This document shows positions 17,414 to 26,904 of a stretch of DNA of 64,000 nt, in pieces. Under the pieces are notes generated by a model. The model was given only the letters and a program-made list of their open reading frames with translations. It was not told the DNA's origin and searched no databases. Positions within the stretch are counted from its first letter, which is position 1, and each line of letters starts with the position of its first letter. The position numbers and the translations under genes were made by a program. The DNA comes from Roseimaritima sediminicola (GTDB lineage: Bacteria; Planctomycetota; Planctomycetia; Pirellulales; Pirellulaceae), in NCBI RefSeq assembly GCF_009618275.1, contig NZ_WIAD01000027.1:18960-82959 (forward strand), read 5' to 3'.

Positions 17414-18730
17414 CTAATGCGTATCGCTCTGGTAGTCCTGGTCGCCCAGGTAGTCTTTGATGTACAGCATCTCGCCCAGGGTTTTGGCGACCGCCAGGAT
17501 GGGCGAAGCGACGATCGCCCCGATGATGCCGAACAGCACGCCCATGATCGCCTGAAAGCCGATCAGCAAGGCCGGCGGAAGGGACACCGCACGCCGCTGG
17601 ATCAAGGGCGTGACGATGTAGCTTTCGATCAACTGCAACAGGATGTAGCCCACCGTCACACTGATCACGGCCGTAGTGCCTTCGGGCAGTGCGAACAGCA
17701 TCGCCAGCACCAGGGCTACGGCCGCCCCGATGTTGGGGATGAACGTCAGCAGGCCCGTCAGGATTCCCAGCGTCCCCGCCATGGGCACGCCCAGAGCCAG
17801 CAGCAACAAGAAGGCGCCCAGTCCGGTCACCAGCATGGAGGCAAAACGCCCGATCAACCAGTGCCACAGGGTCTCGCCCAGCGTGTCCAGCACCTCACGC
17901 GTGCGCGGCCGTTTGGGCAGCGGGGCAAGCCGAACGATGCCGTCGCGGTAATTCGTCGGTGCCACGGCGAGGAACAAGCCGACGAAGAAGATCAACACGC
18001 TGTTGATCACCAAACCAAACGTGGTGCGAAACAGCTGGCCGATTTTGGAAGCCGCCTGCTGTACCGGTTCCGGGATCCGGCTCAGCTGCGTCGCCAAACC
18101 CTCCCGATCTCCAGCCCGGGAATCCCCGGCGGCGGAAGCGTCCGAGTCGACACCGGCGGCGGACGGCGGATCACCCGGCTCGCTTTGCTCGTCTTCGCTT
18201 TGTTCGGCTTCGCTTTGTTCGTCTTCGCTTTGTTCGGCTTCGCTTCGTTCGTCTTCGCTTTGTTCGTCTTCGGCCTGCCGGCTCTGCAGTTCCAACGCCT
18301 CGGACAGCATCGGCGTGGAAGCGGCCGCGGAGCGAATCGCCGGGTACTTGCTGACCAGTTCTCCCAGTTCCGCCATGCCCTCGTCGATCTTGGTACGGGC
18401 TTGCTCGATCTGTTGGTTGATCTGGACGAAGAAAAACGTGACCGTGCCGGCCGACACGAGCAGCAACAGCACGACGACCACCGTCAGCGCGGAGTGATAA
18501 TTGCCCGGCAGTTTGGTGTCGACCCAGGAGGCGACCTTGGTCAGAAAGACGCCGAACAGGAGGCCGAGAAACAAGATCAGGAAGATCTCCGACGCCAGCA
18601 CGAACACGGCGGCGACCGTTACGATCGCGGTCGCCACGACCAGCGGACGCAGCAGATCCACCGGCAAACGGGGCCGATCAGAACGGGGCCGATCAGAAGC
18701 GGGCCGATCAGAAGCAGGGGTGGAATTCAT
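17414..18730 (-). CDS. AI-2E family (PerM/YdiK-type) membrane transporter
   Basis: A 438-residue integral membrane protein of the AI-2E transporter family, whose members include the autoinducer-2 exporter TqsA and Na+/H+ antiporter-like proteins. Three hydrophobic helices near the N-terminus are followed by a cytoplasmic segment and then the conserved C-terminal helices (GVPMAGTLGILTGLLTFIPNIG, PPALLIGFQAIMGVLFG). The segment between residues about 155 and 185 holds six copies of the five-residue unit EDEQS/EAEQS, a low-complexity insertion absent from most relatives. The ATG at 18730 is chosen because it precedes the Ser/Asp/Arg-Pro N-tail and first helix; the frame extends upstream without similarity. 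Confidence 0.85.
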   Translation of the reverse strand: MNSTPASDRPASDRPRSDRPRLPVDLLRPLVVATAIVTVAAVFVLASEIFLILFLGLLFGVFLTKVASWVDTKLPGNYHSALTVVVVLLLLVSAGTVTFFFVQINQQIEQARTKIDEGMAELGELVSKYPAIRSAAASTPMLSEALELQSRQAEDEQSEDERSEAEQSEDEQSEAEQSEDEQSEPGDPPSAAGVDSDASAAGDSRAGDREGLATQLSRIPEPVQQAASKIGQLFRTTFGLVINSVLIFFVGLFLAVAPTNYRDGIVRLAPLPKRPRTREVLDTLGETLWHWLIGRFASMLVTGLGAFLLLLALGVPMAGTLGILTGLLTFIPNIGAAVALVLAMLFALPEGTTAVISVTVGYILLQLIESYIVTPLIQRRAVSLPPALLIGFQAIMGVLFGIIGAIVASPILAVAKTLGEMLYIKDYLGDQDYQSDTH

Positions 18731-18988
18731 GGGACTCTCGCAAGGTGTCGGATCGGGCTGTTTGGGAAGTCGGGCTGTTTGGGAAGGTCGTCGCACGGGG
18801 GTGTCACCGCATCGCCCAGGTGGCTCAGTGCAAAACCGGTGCCACTGTAAAGCCGGTATCCCCGATCCAAACGTGCTACGATGGGTTCGAACGATGATGC
18901 GAGGGCCGTTTCCGGACTTCGCTCGGACAGACGCCAACGGACAAAGATTTGCGCTGCTCCGCGCGGTGCAACCCTTGATGAGAAACGG

Positions 18989-21900
18989 ATGTTTATGGGC
19001 GAGCACTCCACCTCTCCGGCACCGGTGACTCGGATGGTCTTGCCGACCGCTGGCGACGGCGAAATGGCTTGTCGGACGCGAGCTTTCGATTGGTCGCAAA
19101 CGCCGCTGGGTCCGATCGAACAGTGGCCCCTGGGACTGAACCACGCGGTTCAGATCCTCCTGGGATCCCGCCAGCCGATGTGGCTGGGCTGGGGGCCTGA
19201 ATCCCTGTTCTTCTGCAACGACGCTTTCCGGCTCGCGGCCCTTGGTGCCTCACATCTCGAGGCCCTCGGTCGGCCGGCCAGGGAAGTCTGGAAGGAGAGC
19301 TGGGAGGAGACGCGGCCGTTGGTCGAAGAGGTGCTGCAGACCGGACGGGCCACCGACCAACACAGCATGCGGCGGGTTCTGGGACGCTCCGACGCTCGCG
19401 AAGAGACGTTACTGGTCTGCTCCTACAGTCCGCTGCCGGATGATGATGGCAGCGTCGGTGGCGTGCTGTGCGTGGTGACCGAGGACCATGGTTTCCAAGC
19501 ATCCGAACCCTTCTTCCCTGCCCGCTCGAATGAATCGGCCGCACGCGTCCCCGAGGCCGATGCGTTGGAGGCGCATGTGTTGGTGGTCGATGACGATCCG
19601 GACGTGCGGCAACACATCGCCGGGTTATTGGGCCAGCGTTATCTGGTCGCGACCGTCGAGGACGGCAGGGCGGCCCTGGAACAGATGGCCGAGCAACGTT
19701 TTGACCTGGTGCTGGCCGGCGTTGCGATGCCCGAAATGGATGGCGCGGAACTATTGTCGCGACTGCGAGCCGATCAGCAAACCGCTCACCTGCCGGTCAT
19801 TCTGTTGGCCGCCCAAGAGGACGAACAGCGCCGGATCGCGGACATGGAAGCGGCGGCAGACGACTATCTGGTCCAGCCCTTCGGTGCCCACGAGTTGTTG
19901 GTGCGGGTGCAGACGCACCTGGAGATGGCGCGCGTTCGCAAAGAAACGGCCGATGTGATTCGCAGCAGCGAGACCCGCTTGCGGATCGCCCTGGCCGCGG
20001 CGCGGATGGCGGTTTGGGAATGGACCCCGGTGGGTGATGAGGTGGTGTTTTCGGACAACGTCCGAGACATCCTGGGACTGCGCGGTTCGCCCATCCCCGA
20101 GCAACGCGAAGGCGTCTTCGACCTGGTGCATCCGGTGGATCGACCGCGTGTGGAGCGAAGCTTCCAGCGGGCCCTGGTCGAGGGCGGCGAGTTCCAGCTG
20201 CAATTTCGCGCCTTTGGTGTCGATGACGGACGCTTGATCTGGCTGGAACTGCGCGGCCAAGCGCTGACCGATGACGCCGGCGCCACGGCCCGTTTGATCG
20301 GCGTGCTGGTGGACGTGACCGCCCGCCGCCGGGTCGAGGAGGCGCTGCGAAACGAACGCGACCTGTTGAGCGTCACGCTGGGCAGCATCGCCGATGCGGT
20401 GATCACCACCGACACCGCGGGACGGGTCACCAACATGAATGGCGTGGCCGTCAAATTGACCGGATGGTCCATCCGGCAAGCGCTCGGCCAGCCGCTGGAG
20501 AAAGTGTTTCATGTCGTCCACGAACAGACCCGGCGACCGCTGGACAATCCGGCCATTCAAGCCCTCCAGCAGCGGCGGGTGATCGCGCTGGAGCATCCGT
20601 CCATTCTGATTCGCAAGGACGGTGGCGAGGTGCCAATCGACGACAGCGCCGCACCGATTCACAGCAGCCCCAGTAAATTGGCCGGCGCGATCCTGGTCTT
20701 TCGCGATATCAGCGAACGCAAGCGAGCCGAGGCGGCGCTGCGGGAAAGCGAAGCGCATTTTCGGCGGATGGCCGATAACGCGCCGACCATGTTGTGGGTC
20801 ACCGACGCCGACGGCCAGTACACGTTCCTGTCCCGCGGTTGGTACGAGTACACCGGCCAGAGTCAGCACGAGGGGTTGAGTCATGGTTGGTTGGCCGCGG
20901 TGCATCCCGAAGATCGCCAGCGGTTTGCCAACGTGTTTGCCGAGGCCGTCTCCAGAAAGCAAGCTTTCTCGCTGGACTACCGCCTCCGTCGTGGCGACGG
21001 ACAGTATCGCTGGGTGATCGATGCGGCTCGTCCGCTGCAGAGCGACCAGGGTGACCTGGAAGGGTATGTCGGCGCGGTGATCGACGTGCACCAGCGTCAA
21101 CAAGTCGAACACTTCCGGGTCGGTCAGGTTCGGATCCTGGAAATGATCACCAGCGAACAACCGCTGGATCAAATCCTGGCCGAACTGGCCCGTTCGGTCG
21201 AGCGACAGATTCCCGGCGCGATCGGCTCGGTCCTGTTGCTCGATGCGTCGGGCAAGACCTTGCGACACGGCGCCGCCCCGGGTTTGCCCCCGGCTTATCA
21301 CCAAGCGGTCGATGGGATTCCGGTCGCCCCGGACACCGGGTCCTGTGGCTCGGCAGCCTTTCATCGCCGGCGGTTCATCGCCGAGGATCTGCTGGACAGC
21401 CCCGCTTGGAAAGCCTATCGAGGGCTGGCGCTGGAGCATGGTTTGCGAGCCTGTTGGTCCCAGCCGGTGCTGTCGGCCGACCAGACCCTGCTGGGAACCT
21501 TCGCGATCTATTTCAAGGAACCTCGCACCCCGACGCCGAACGAGCTGGAGTTGCTGGAGGCCAATTCACGCTTTGCCAGTATCGCCATCGATCGGCCGCG
21601 AGCCCAAGCCGAACTGCGAGCGAGCGAGGAACAACTGCGCAAGGCCCTGGCGGCAGCCAATATGGGCCGCTGGCGGGCGGACCTCAGTCGCGACGAGGCC
21701 ACCTACGATGCCAACCTCAACCGCATCCTGGCCTTGCCCGCCATCGCCAGCCGGTCCACGATCGCGCAGCGCTTTCGCTTTGTCCATCCCGAAGACAAAG
21801 CGGCCGTGTGCGCGGCTTGGCAGCGAGCAATCGATTCAGAGGGTGGTTACGAGGCCGAGTTTCGGGTGATTCGCGAAGACGGCAGCATGCGGTGGCTCCG

Positions 21901-23173
21901 CGAACAAGGTCGCTTTCACAAACCCGATAAGGAACATGCCGGGATCGTCACCGGCCTGACCCAGGACGTTACCCAGCGACGCATCTTCGAACAGTCCCTC
22001 GAACAGGCCCGCCAAGCGGCTCAGGCGGCCAGCGCATCGAAGAGCGAGTTCATCGCCAATATGAGCCACGAAATTCGCACGCCCATGACCGCGATCCTGG
22101 GCTACACCGATTTGCTGAGCCAGGAATTTACCAGCGAACAGGCGAGATCGTATCTGGAGACGATTCGACGCAATGGCGATTTCCTGCTGGAAATCATCAA
22201 CGACATCCTGGATCTGTCGAAGATCGAAGCCGGCAAGTTGGAGGTGATGCCCGAGCGGTTCGAACCGGTGAAACTGGTCGAGGATGTGCGATCGATCATG
22301 GAAGTGCGGGCCCGCGAAAGCGACCTGCAGTTCAACGTCGAATACCGCGGTCGCCTGCCCATAGAGATTCGCAGCGATCCCAAACGCTTGAAGCAAATCC
22401 TGATCAATCTGGTCGGCAACGCGGTCAAATTCACCGAGCAGGGATCCGTGGATCTGATCGTCGAATTCCTGGCCGGGCCTCCGCCAGCCATGCAGTTCAC
22501 CGTTCGCGATACCGGCATTGGGATCTCCGCCGAGCAGCAACGCATTCTGTTCCAGCCGTTCACGCAGGTCCATGCGCACGTCTCGCGCGAGTTCGGTGGC
22601 ACGGGGCTGGGACTGGCGATCAGCCGCCGCCTGGCTCGGATGTTGGGCGGAGAGATTTTTCTGGAAAGCGAACTTGGCCAGGGCAGTACGTTCAACCTGC
22701 GCATCGAAGCGGGCGATCTGAGCGGGGTGGCGTTTGAGGAGGCCGTCGGTCCACGGGCGGAACCCCATGTGCCACGCGAGCCCGATGTTTTGCGACAACT
22801 GGATTGCCACATCCTGCTGGTGGACGATCGGCGAGACGTACGCTACCTGAGCAGGCATATCCTGGAACGGGCCGGAGCGACCATCACCGAGGCCACCGAT
22901 GGAGTCCAAGCGATCGAAGCGGTACGCAAGGCAAACGTCGATGGTCGCGGGTTCGGATTAATTCTGCTGGACATGCAGATGCCCGTGATGGATGGCTATC
23001 AGGCGGCGGGAGAACTGCGGCGTCAGGGGTTTCAAGGTCCCATCATCGCCCTGACCGCCGACGCGATGCAGGGCGATATGAAACGCTGTCTGGAATCCGG
23101 CTGTGACGCCTACCTCAGCAAACCCATCGATACCGGTCGGCTGCTGCAGATGGTGCATCACTTCACCGGTTGA
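18989..23173 (+). CDS. Hybrid sensor histidine kinase with degenerate first receiver
   Basis: A 1394-residue cytoplasmic phosphorelay kinase. Order: PAS-like domain (FDWSQTPLGPIEQWP, about 20-160), receiver-like domain (about 195-315), PAS, PAS and PAS (about 335-720), GAF (about 740-890), PAS (about 905-1010), HisKA with His1027 in MSHEIRTPM, HATPase (NLVGNAVKFTEQG, DTGIGISAEQQ, FGGTGLGLAISRR) and a C-terminal receiver. The last receiver is intact (LILLDMQMPVMDG, ALTADAM, SKPID). The first has lost its phospho-site: Gly244 replaces Asp, Ala274 replaces Thr/Ser and Gln296 replaces Lys. No transmembrane helix is seen. The start is ATG 18989 or 18995. Confidence 0.9.
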   Translation: MFMGEHSTSPAPVTRMVLPTAGDGEMACRTRAFDWSQTPLGPIEQWPLGLNHAVQILLGSRQPMWLGWGPESLFFCNDAFRLAALGASHLEALGRPAREVWKESWEETRPLVEEVLQTGRATDQHSMRRVLGRSDAREETLLVCSYSPLPDDDGSVGGVLCVVTEDHGFQASEPFFPARSNESAARVPEADALEAHVLVVDDDPDVRQHIAGLLGQRYLVATVEDGRAALEQMAEQRFDLVLAGVAMPEMDGAELLSRLRADQQTAHLPVILLAAQEDEQRRIADMEAAADDYLVQPFGAHELLVRVQTHLEMARVRKETADVIRSSETRLRIALAAARMAVWEWTPVGDEVVFSDNVRDILGLRGSPIPEQREGVFDLVHPVDRPRVERSFQRALVEGGEFQLQFRAFGVDDGRLIWLELRGQALTDDAGATARLIGVLVDVTARRRVEEALRNERDLLSVTLGSIADAVITTDTAGRVTNMNGVAVKLTGWSIRQALGQPLEKVFHVVHEQTRRPLDNPAIQALQQRRVIALEHPSILIRKDGGEVPIDDSAAPIHSSPSKLAGAILVFRDISERKRAEAALRESEAHFRRMADNAPTMLWVTDADGQYTFLSRGWYEYTGQSQHEGLSHGWLAAVHPEDRQRFANVFAEAVSRKQAFSLDYRLRRGDGQYRWVIDAARPLQSDQGDLEGYVGAVIDVHQRQQVEHFRVGQVRILEMITSEQPLDQILAELARSVERQIPGAIGSVLLLDASGKTLRHGAAPGLPPAYHQAVDGIPVAPDTGSCGSAAFHRRRFIAEDLLDSPAWKAYRGLALEHGLRACWSQPVLSADQTLLGTFAIYFKEPRTPTPNELELLEANSRFASIAIDRPRAQAELRASEEQLRKALAAANMGRWRADLSRDEATYDANLNRILALPAIASRSTIAQRFRFVHPEDKAAVCAAWQRAIDSEGGYEAEFRVIREDGSMRWLREQGRFHKPDKEHAGIVTGLTQDVTQRRIFEQSLEQARQAAQAASASKSEFIANMSHEIRTPMTAILGYTDLLSQEFTSEQARSYLETIRRNGDFLLEIINDILDLSKIEAGKLEVMPERFEPVKLVEDVRSIMEVRARESDLQFNVEYRGRLPIEIRSDPKRLKQILINLVGNAVKFTEQGSVDLIVEFLAGPPPAMQFTVRDTGIGISAEQQRILFQPFTQVHAHVSREFGGTGLGLAISRRLARMLGGEIFLESELGQGSTFNLRIEAGDLSGVAFEEAVGPRAEPHVPREPDVLRQLDCHILLVDDRRDVRYLSRHILERAGATITEATDGVQAIEAVRKANVDGRGFGLILLDMQMPVMDGYQAAGELRRQGFQGPIIALTADAMQGDMKRCLESGCDAYLSKPIDTGRLLQMVHHFTG

Positions 23174-23244
23174 CCGACCCCGCGGTCGGAGCTCCGCCGA
23201 TTAGGATAGAAACGCCTCTCGATACTCCCGCGCTGGTTCAGGCT

Positions 23245-24888
23245 ATGAAACGTTTGCTTTTCACAATCCGGTTGGCGGTCGCGTCGGCTGTCACGGTTGC
23301 GGCCGCGTCGCTTGTCGCCGCCGCCCCACCGCCTCCGGCCGACACCGCCCCGCCGGCCGACACCGCCCCGCCGGACATCCTGCTGATCATGGCCGACGAT
23401 CTGGGCTTTTCGGATCTGGGGTGCTATGGCGGCGAGATCCGCACGCCGAACCTGGACCGTCTGGCTGCGGGCGGTTTACGCTTCACCCAGTTCTATAACA
23501 CGGCGCGTTGTTGGCCGACGCGAGCCGCCTTGTTGACCGGCCACTACGCTCAAGCGGTGCACCGCGATGAGATCCGTCCGGGCGTGGGCGGCGGTCGCGG
23601 CACGCGACCGGACTGGGCGCCCTTGCTGCCGGCGTTTCTGCGGCCGCTGGGATACCGCTCGTACCACAGCGGCAAATGGCACCTCGATGGGATGCCCATC
23701 GCCACGGGCTTTGATCGGTCTTACCTGCTGAAGGATCAGGGACGCTTCTTTCATCCTCAAAAACACTGGCAAGACGACCGGCTTCTCGACGCGGTTCCTC
23801 CCGGCACTTCGTTCTATGCTACCGACGCGATTGCCGAGCATGCCGTGCGCTGTTTGAAGGAACACGAGCGCGAGCACGCCGACCGGCCCTTCTTTCACTA
23901 CCTGGCCTTCACCGCCCCGCATTTTCCCCTGCACGCACCGGCCGAGGATATTCGCCGCTATCGAGGCGTGTACGACGTCGGCTGGGAGGAGATCCGTCGC
24001 CGCCGCTGGCAACGAATGCAGCAGAGCGGGTTGCTGGAAGGAACGCTATCGGAAGTGGAGTACGATCTGGGGCCGCCCTACGATTTTCCGGAGCACCTTG
24101 CACAGCTCGGCCCTGGAGAGGTCAATCGGCCGTTGCCCTGGGACCGTTTGAACCAGGTCCAGCGGCGGTTTCAAGCCGACAAGATGGCGATCCACGCCGC
24201 GATGGTCGATTCGATGGATCAAGCCATCGGCAAGGTGCTCGAGCAGATCGCAGCGATGGGCCGCAGCGAGAACACGCTGGTCCTGTTTCTGTCGGACAAC
24301 GGCGCCAGCGCCGAGATCATGGTGCGTTCGGACGGTCACGATCCGGATGCCGCGCCGGGGTCCGCCGCTTCCTATCTGTGCTTGGGGCCGGGCTGGTCGA
24401 CCGCTTGCAATACGCCCTTTCGGCGGCACAAGACCTGGACCCACGAAGGCGGCATCTGCACCCCGTTAATCGTGCACTGGCCCCGGCGGATCTCGCCTCA
24501 GCAGATTCGGGACGGTGGCGCGATTCGGCGGCAAGTGGGCCACGTGATCGATATCGTGCCGACCCTGGTCCAAGCGGCCGGTGGTGATTGGCCGCCGCCG
24601 CGGGACCTTGCCGATCCGCCGTCGGGGTTTCCTGGCCGCAGCCTGCTGGAAGTGTGGTTCGAGGACGCGCCATTGGACCGCGAGCTGCTGTGGTGGTATC
24701 ACGACGGCCATCGCGCGATCCGGATGGGGCCCTGGAAAGCGGTGGCCAGCAAGGACGATCCGTGGGCGCTGTACGACATGCGCGCGGGCCGCGCCGAAGC
24801 AGATAATTTGGCCGCCGACAATCCCGAGAAACTACAGCAGATGATCGCCCGCTGGCAGCAACAGCTCGACGCCTTCGCCACAGAGTAG
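23245..24888 (+). CDS. Secreted sulfatase (arylsulfatase A-like)
   Basis: A 547-residue sulfatase with a signal peptide (to about residue 27) and then a Pro-Ala-Asp-Thr linker repeated twice. The active-site signature is TARCWPTRAALLTG, so Cys89 would be converted to formylglycine by the C-x-P-x-R rule. The metal-binding MADDLGFSDLGCYG and the later LFLSDNGASAE block are present. The substrate is probably a sulfated polysaccharide; sulfatases are greatly expanded in marine planctomycetes. The ATG at 23245 is chosen because it starts the signal peptide; the longer frame overlaps the kinase stop. It converges with lpxB. Confidence 0.92.
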   Translation: MKRLLFTIRLAVASAVTVAAASLVAAAPPPPADTAPPADTAPPDILLIMADDLGFSDLGCYGGEIRTPNLDRLAAGGLRFTQFYNTARCWPTRAALLTGHYAQAVHRDEIRPGVGGGRGTRPDWAPLLPAFLRPLGYRSYHSGKWHLDGMPIATGFDRSYLLKDQGRFFHPQKHWQDDRLLDAVPPGTSFYATDAIAEHAVRCLKEHEREHADRPFFHYLAFTAPHFPLHAPAEDIRRYRGVYDVGWEEIRRRRWQRMQQSGLLEGTLSEVEYDLGPPYDFPEHLAQLGPGEVNRPLPWDRLNQVQRRFQADKMAIHAAMVDSMDQAIGKVLEQIAAMGRSENTLVLFLSDNGASAEIMVRSDGHDPDAAPGSAASYLCLGPGWSTACNTPFRRHKTWTHEGGICTPLIVHWPRRISPQQIRDGGAIRRQVGHVIDIVPTLVQAAGGDWPPPRDLADPPSGFPGRSLLEVWFEDAPLDRELLWWYHDGHRAIRMGPWKAVASKDDPWALYDMRAGRAEADNLAADNPEKLQQMIARWQQQLDAFATE

Positions 24889-24896
24889 CTCGGTTG

Positions 24897-24966
24897 GCAA
24901 AATCATAGTAGCTCGGCTGTCCCAGCCGAGGATGTGTCGGCTCACGGCTGAGACAGCCGTGCTAGT
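24897..24966. repeat. GCTCGGCTGTCCCAGCCGAG-type palindromic repeat
   Basis: Two hairpins, AGCTCGGCTGTCCCAGCCGA and CGGCTGAGACAGCCG, lie between the convergent stops of the sulfatase and lpxB genes. The same family occurs at 26817 and 62518, with a fragment near 34327. Confidence 0.85.
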
Positions 24967-24999
24967 ATCGGCGGCCGAAAGTCATTGCCACAGGGCGGC

Positions 25000-26190
25000 T
25001 CAGGCGGCTACGCCGGCCGGTTTGCTGGGGCCGTGCTTGGCCAGCTCCTCGAGCAGCACTGCGGCGGCTTGCGCCGACGCTCCGGGCCGCGCGATCTCGC
25101 TGCGCAGGCGATCGAGTTGGCGGTCGATCCGGGCCCGGTACAGGGGATCGCTCAACATCGAATCGATGTGCTCGCACAGGAACTGGACCGCTGGTTCGGG
25201 CGAGCCGCAGGAGCTGTGTTCGGGAAAGACCGTCTCGCCGGCGATCAGGTTCGGAAGGGTCATGCTGGAGACGCGGATCAAGCTGCGTCCGGCCATGTAG
25301 AACACGCGGCCCACGCGGTAGATCACCGCGGCCGGAGTGCCTCGAGCCATCATTTCCAGACTGACCGAACCCGACACCATCATCGCGCACTCGGCCATCT
25401 CGATGATCTCGCTGGTCTTGCCCACGAAGAAATCGATTGGCAGGTCGCGGTCCCGAGCGGTTAATTGGTCGCGGCACCAGAGCGCCTGTTTGTCGCGGAA
25501 AGCGGCGACTTGGAAGCGTACTTCCGGGAACCGTTTGGCCAAGCGGCGGATCGATTCCAGCATGACCGGCCAGTTCCGCAGCACCTCGTGTTGGCGCGAA
25601 CCCGGCAGGACGGCCACCAAACGCTTGCCCGCTTGCTGTTGTTCGGTCAGATCCGCCAGGACGGCCGGGTCCAGCGACTGCTCGGCCACGTGGTCGAAGA
25701 ACGGATGGCCCACGCACTGGGCGTCCACGCCGCGCTGCTGATACCACTGGCACTCGAAGGGCAGGACCGACAAGACCTTGTCGACGGTGCGGCGGACCTT
25801 GCGGATTCGCCACGGGGCCCAAGCCCACAGCTGGGGCGGCAGGTAGTAGTACACCGGCAGACCGTACTTCTTGGCTCGTTTGGCCATGTGCCAGTTAAAG
25901 CCGGGGAAATCGGCCAACAGAACGGCCGAGATGCTGCCCGAGGCGAATACGGCTTCGGCTTGATCGGCCAAACGCATAAAATGGCCCAGTTTCGGCAGCA
26001 CTTCCACCACGCCCATCACGGCCAACTGCGTCAGATCGTGATCCAGCTCGCAGCCGGCTCGACGCATCTCCGGACCGCCGAACCCTCGCAGTTGGATCTG
26101 AGGGTTGCCCTGACGCAGGGCCTGGATCAGGCGAGCGCAGTGTTGGTCACCGCTGGGTTCGCCCACCGAGAAGAACAATTGTTGGGTCAT
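25000..26190 (-). CDS. lpxB: Lipid-A-disaccharide synthase
   Basis: A 396-residue GT19 glycosyltransferase that joins UDP-2,3-diacylglucosamine and lipid X to form the lipid A disaccharide, at the inner face of the cytoplasmic membrane. Family blocks: FFSVGEPSGDQHCARLI at the N-terminus, FGGPEMRRAG, LLADFPGFNW, YYLPPQLWAWAPWR, VLPGSRQHEV and VSGSVSLEMMARGTPA. The ATG at 26190 opens the Rossmann fold directly. It implies that the organism makes lipid A. No other lpx gene is adjacent. Confidence 0.95.
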   Translation of the reverse strand: MTQQLFFSVGEPSGDQHCARLIQALRQGNPQIQLRGFGGPEMRRAGCELDHDLTQLAVMGVVEVLPKLGHFMRLADQAEAVFASGSISAVLLADFPGFNWHMAKRAKKYGLPVYYYLPPQLWAWAPWRIRKVRRTVDKVLSVLPFECQWYQQRGVDAQCVGHPFFDHVAEQSLDPAVLADLTEQQQAGKRLVAVLPGSRQHEVLRNWPVMLESIRRLAKRFPEVRFQVAAFRDKQALWCRDQLTARDRDLPIDFFVGKTSEIIEMAECAMMVSGSVSLEMMARGTPAAVIYRVGRVFYMAGRSLIRVSSMTLPNLIAGETVFPEHSSCGSPEPAVQFLCEHIDSMLSDPLYRARIDRQLDRLRSEIARPGASAQAAAVLLEELAKHGPSKPAGVAA

Positions 26191-26326
26191 TGCAGGTACG
26201 GTTACAATTGGTCGAGGAGCGAATGGTGGCACCGACATGCGGCTATAACAATTGCCGCCGGTCGCCGTCAAGCGAGACTCGGCGTCTTGTCTTCCGCCTG
26301 CGGCCTTCGACACACAAGGATCCCCC

Positions 26327-26809
26327 ATGCTGTTGCCCACATCCAGCGAATTCCACGGTCAGATGCAAGGCAGTTGGGAGGCGTTGGGCGAAGGTGCCCC
26401 GACCCTGTCCGCGCTGGCCGCCGTGTGTGCTCGAGTCGTCATCGACCCACCGACGCAGAGCGAGACGCTGTCGCCCGAGGCCGAAGCGATCCTGTACGCC
26501 GCCAAGGACCGGGGCGTGATCGAGGTGCGCGGCGTGCGAACCGCCTTCGAAGCTCCGGCTCGCCTCTTGGCGGTGTATGTGGAGCTGGACGAACACCGTA
26601 CGATCGCCTTTCGCAACCGCGAGGACCCGCGCGTCACCGTCCGCTTCTTCGAAGCCTTCTGTCAGCTGTGCCGCAGCGGTTTGATCCTGCACCACCTGCA
26701 CCGCGATTTTTCGCTGTCCCAAGCCGGTTTCGAAGCGGCCAGCGGAGTCGACCACGAGGCCGTCAAACCGCTGCTGGGCGAAGCCACCGAGTTCGGGTTA
26801 CACGACTAG
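26327..26809 (+). CDS. Conserved-looking hypothetical protein
   Basis: A 160-residue soluble protein without signal peptide. It has an N-terminal helical part (FHGQMQGSWEALGEGAPTL), a beta-strand segment (AKDRGVIEVRGVRTAFEAP, LLAVYVELDE) and a C-terminal helical part with a Cys-x2-Cys pair (FCQLCRSGLILHH). I do not recognise the family. It diverges from lpxB; the start ATG at 26327 is preferred to the upstream frame start at 26252. Confidence 0.6.
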   Translation: MLLPTSSEFHGQMQGSWEALGEGAPTLSALAAVCARVVIDPPTQSETLSPEAEAILYAAKDRGVIEVRGVRTAFEAPARLLAVYVELDEHRTIAFRNREDPRVTVRFFEAFCQLCRSGLILHHLHRDFSLSQAGFEAASGVDHEAVKPLLGEATEFGLHD

Positions 26810-26816
26810 CGCGAAT

Positions 26817-26899
26817 AATAGTAGCACGGCTGTCCCAGCCGTGAACCTGGCTGCTCTCGGCTGGGACAGCCTCGGCTGAGGACAGCCGAGCTACTATGG
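26817..26899. repeat. GCACGGCTGTCCCAGCCGTG-type palindromic repeat
   Basis: Two or three linked hairpins (AGCACGGCTGTCCCAGCCGT, then CGGCTGGGACAGCC and GAGGACAGCCGAGCTACT) lie between the convergent stops at 26809 and 26905. It has the same family and setting as 24897-24966. Confidence 0.85.
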
Positions 26900-26904
26900 C
26901 CGCT

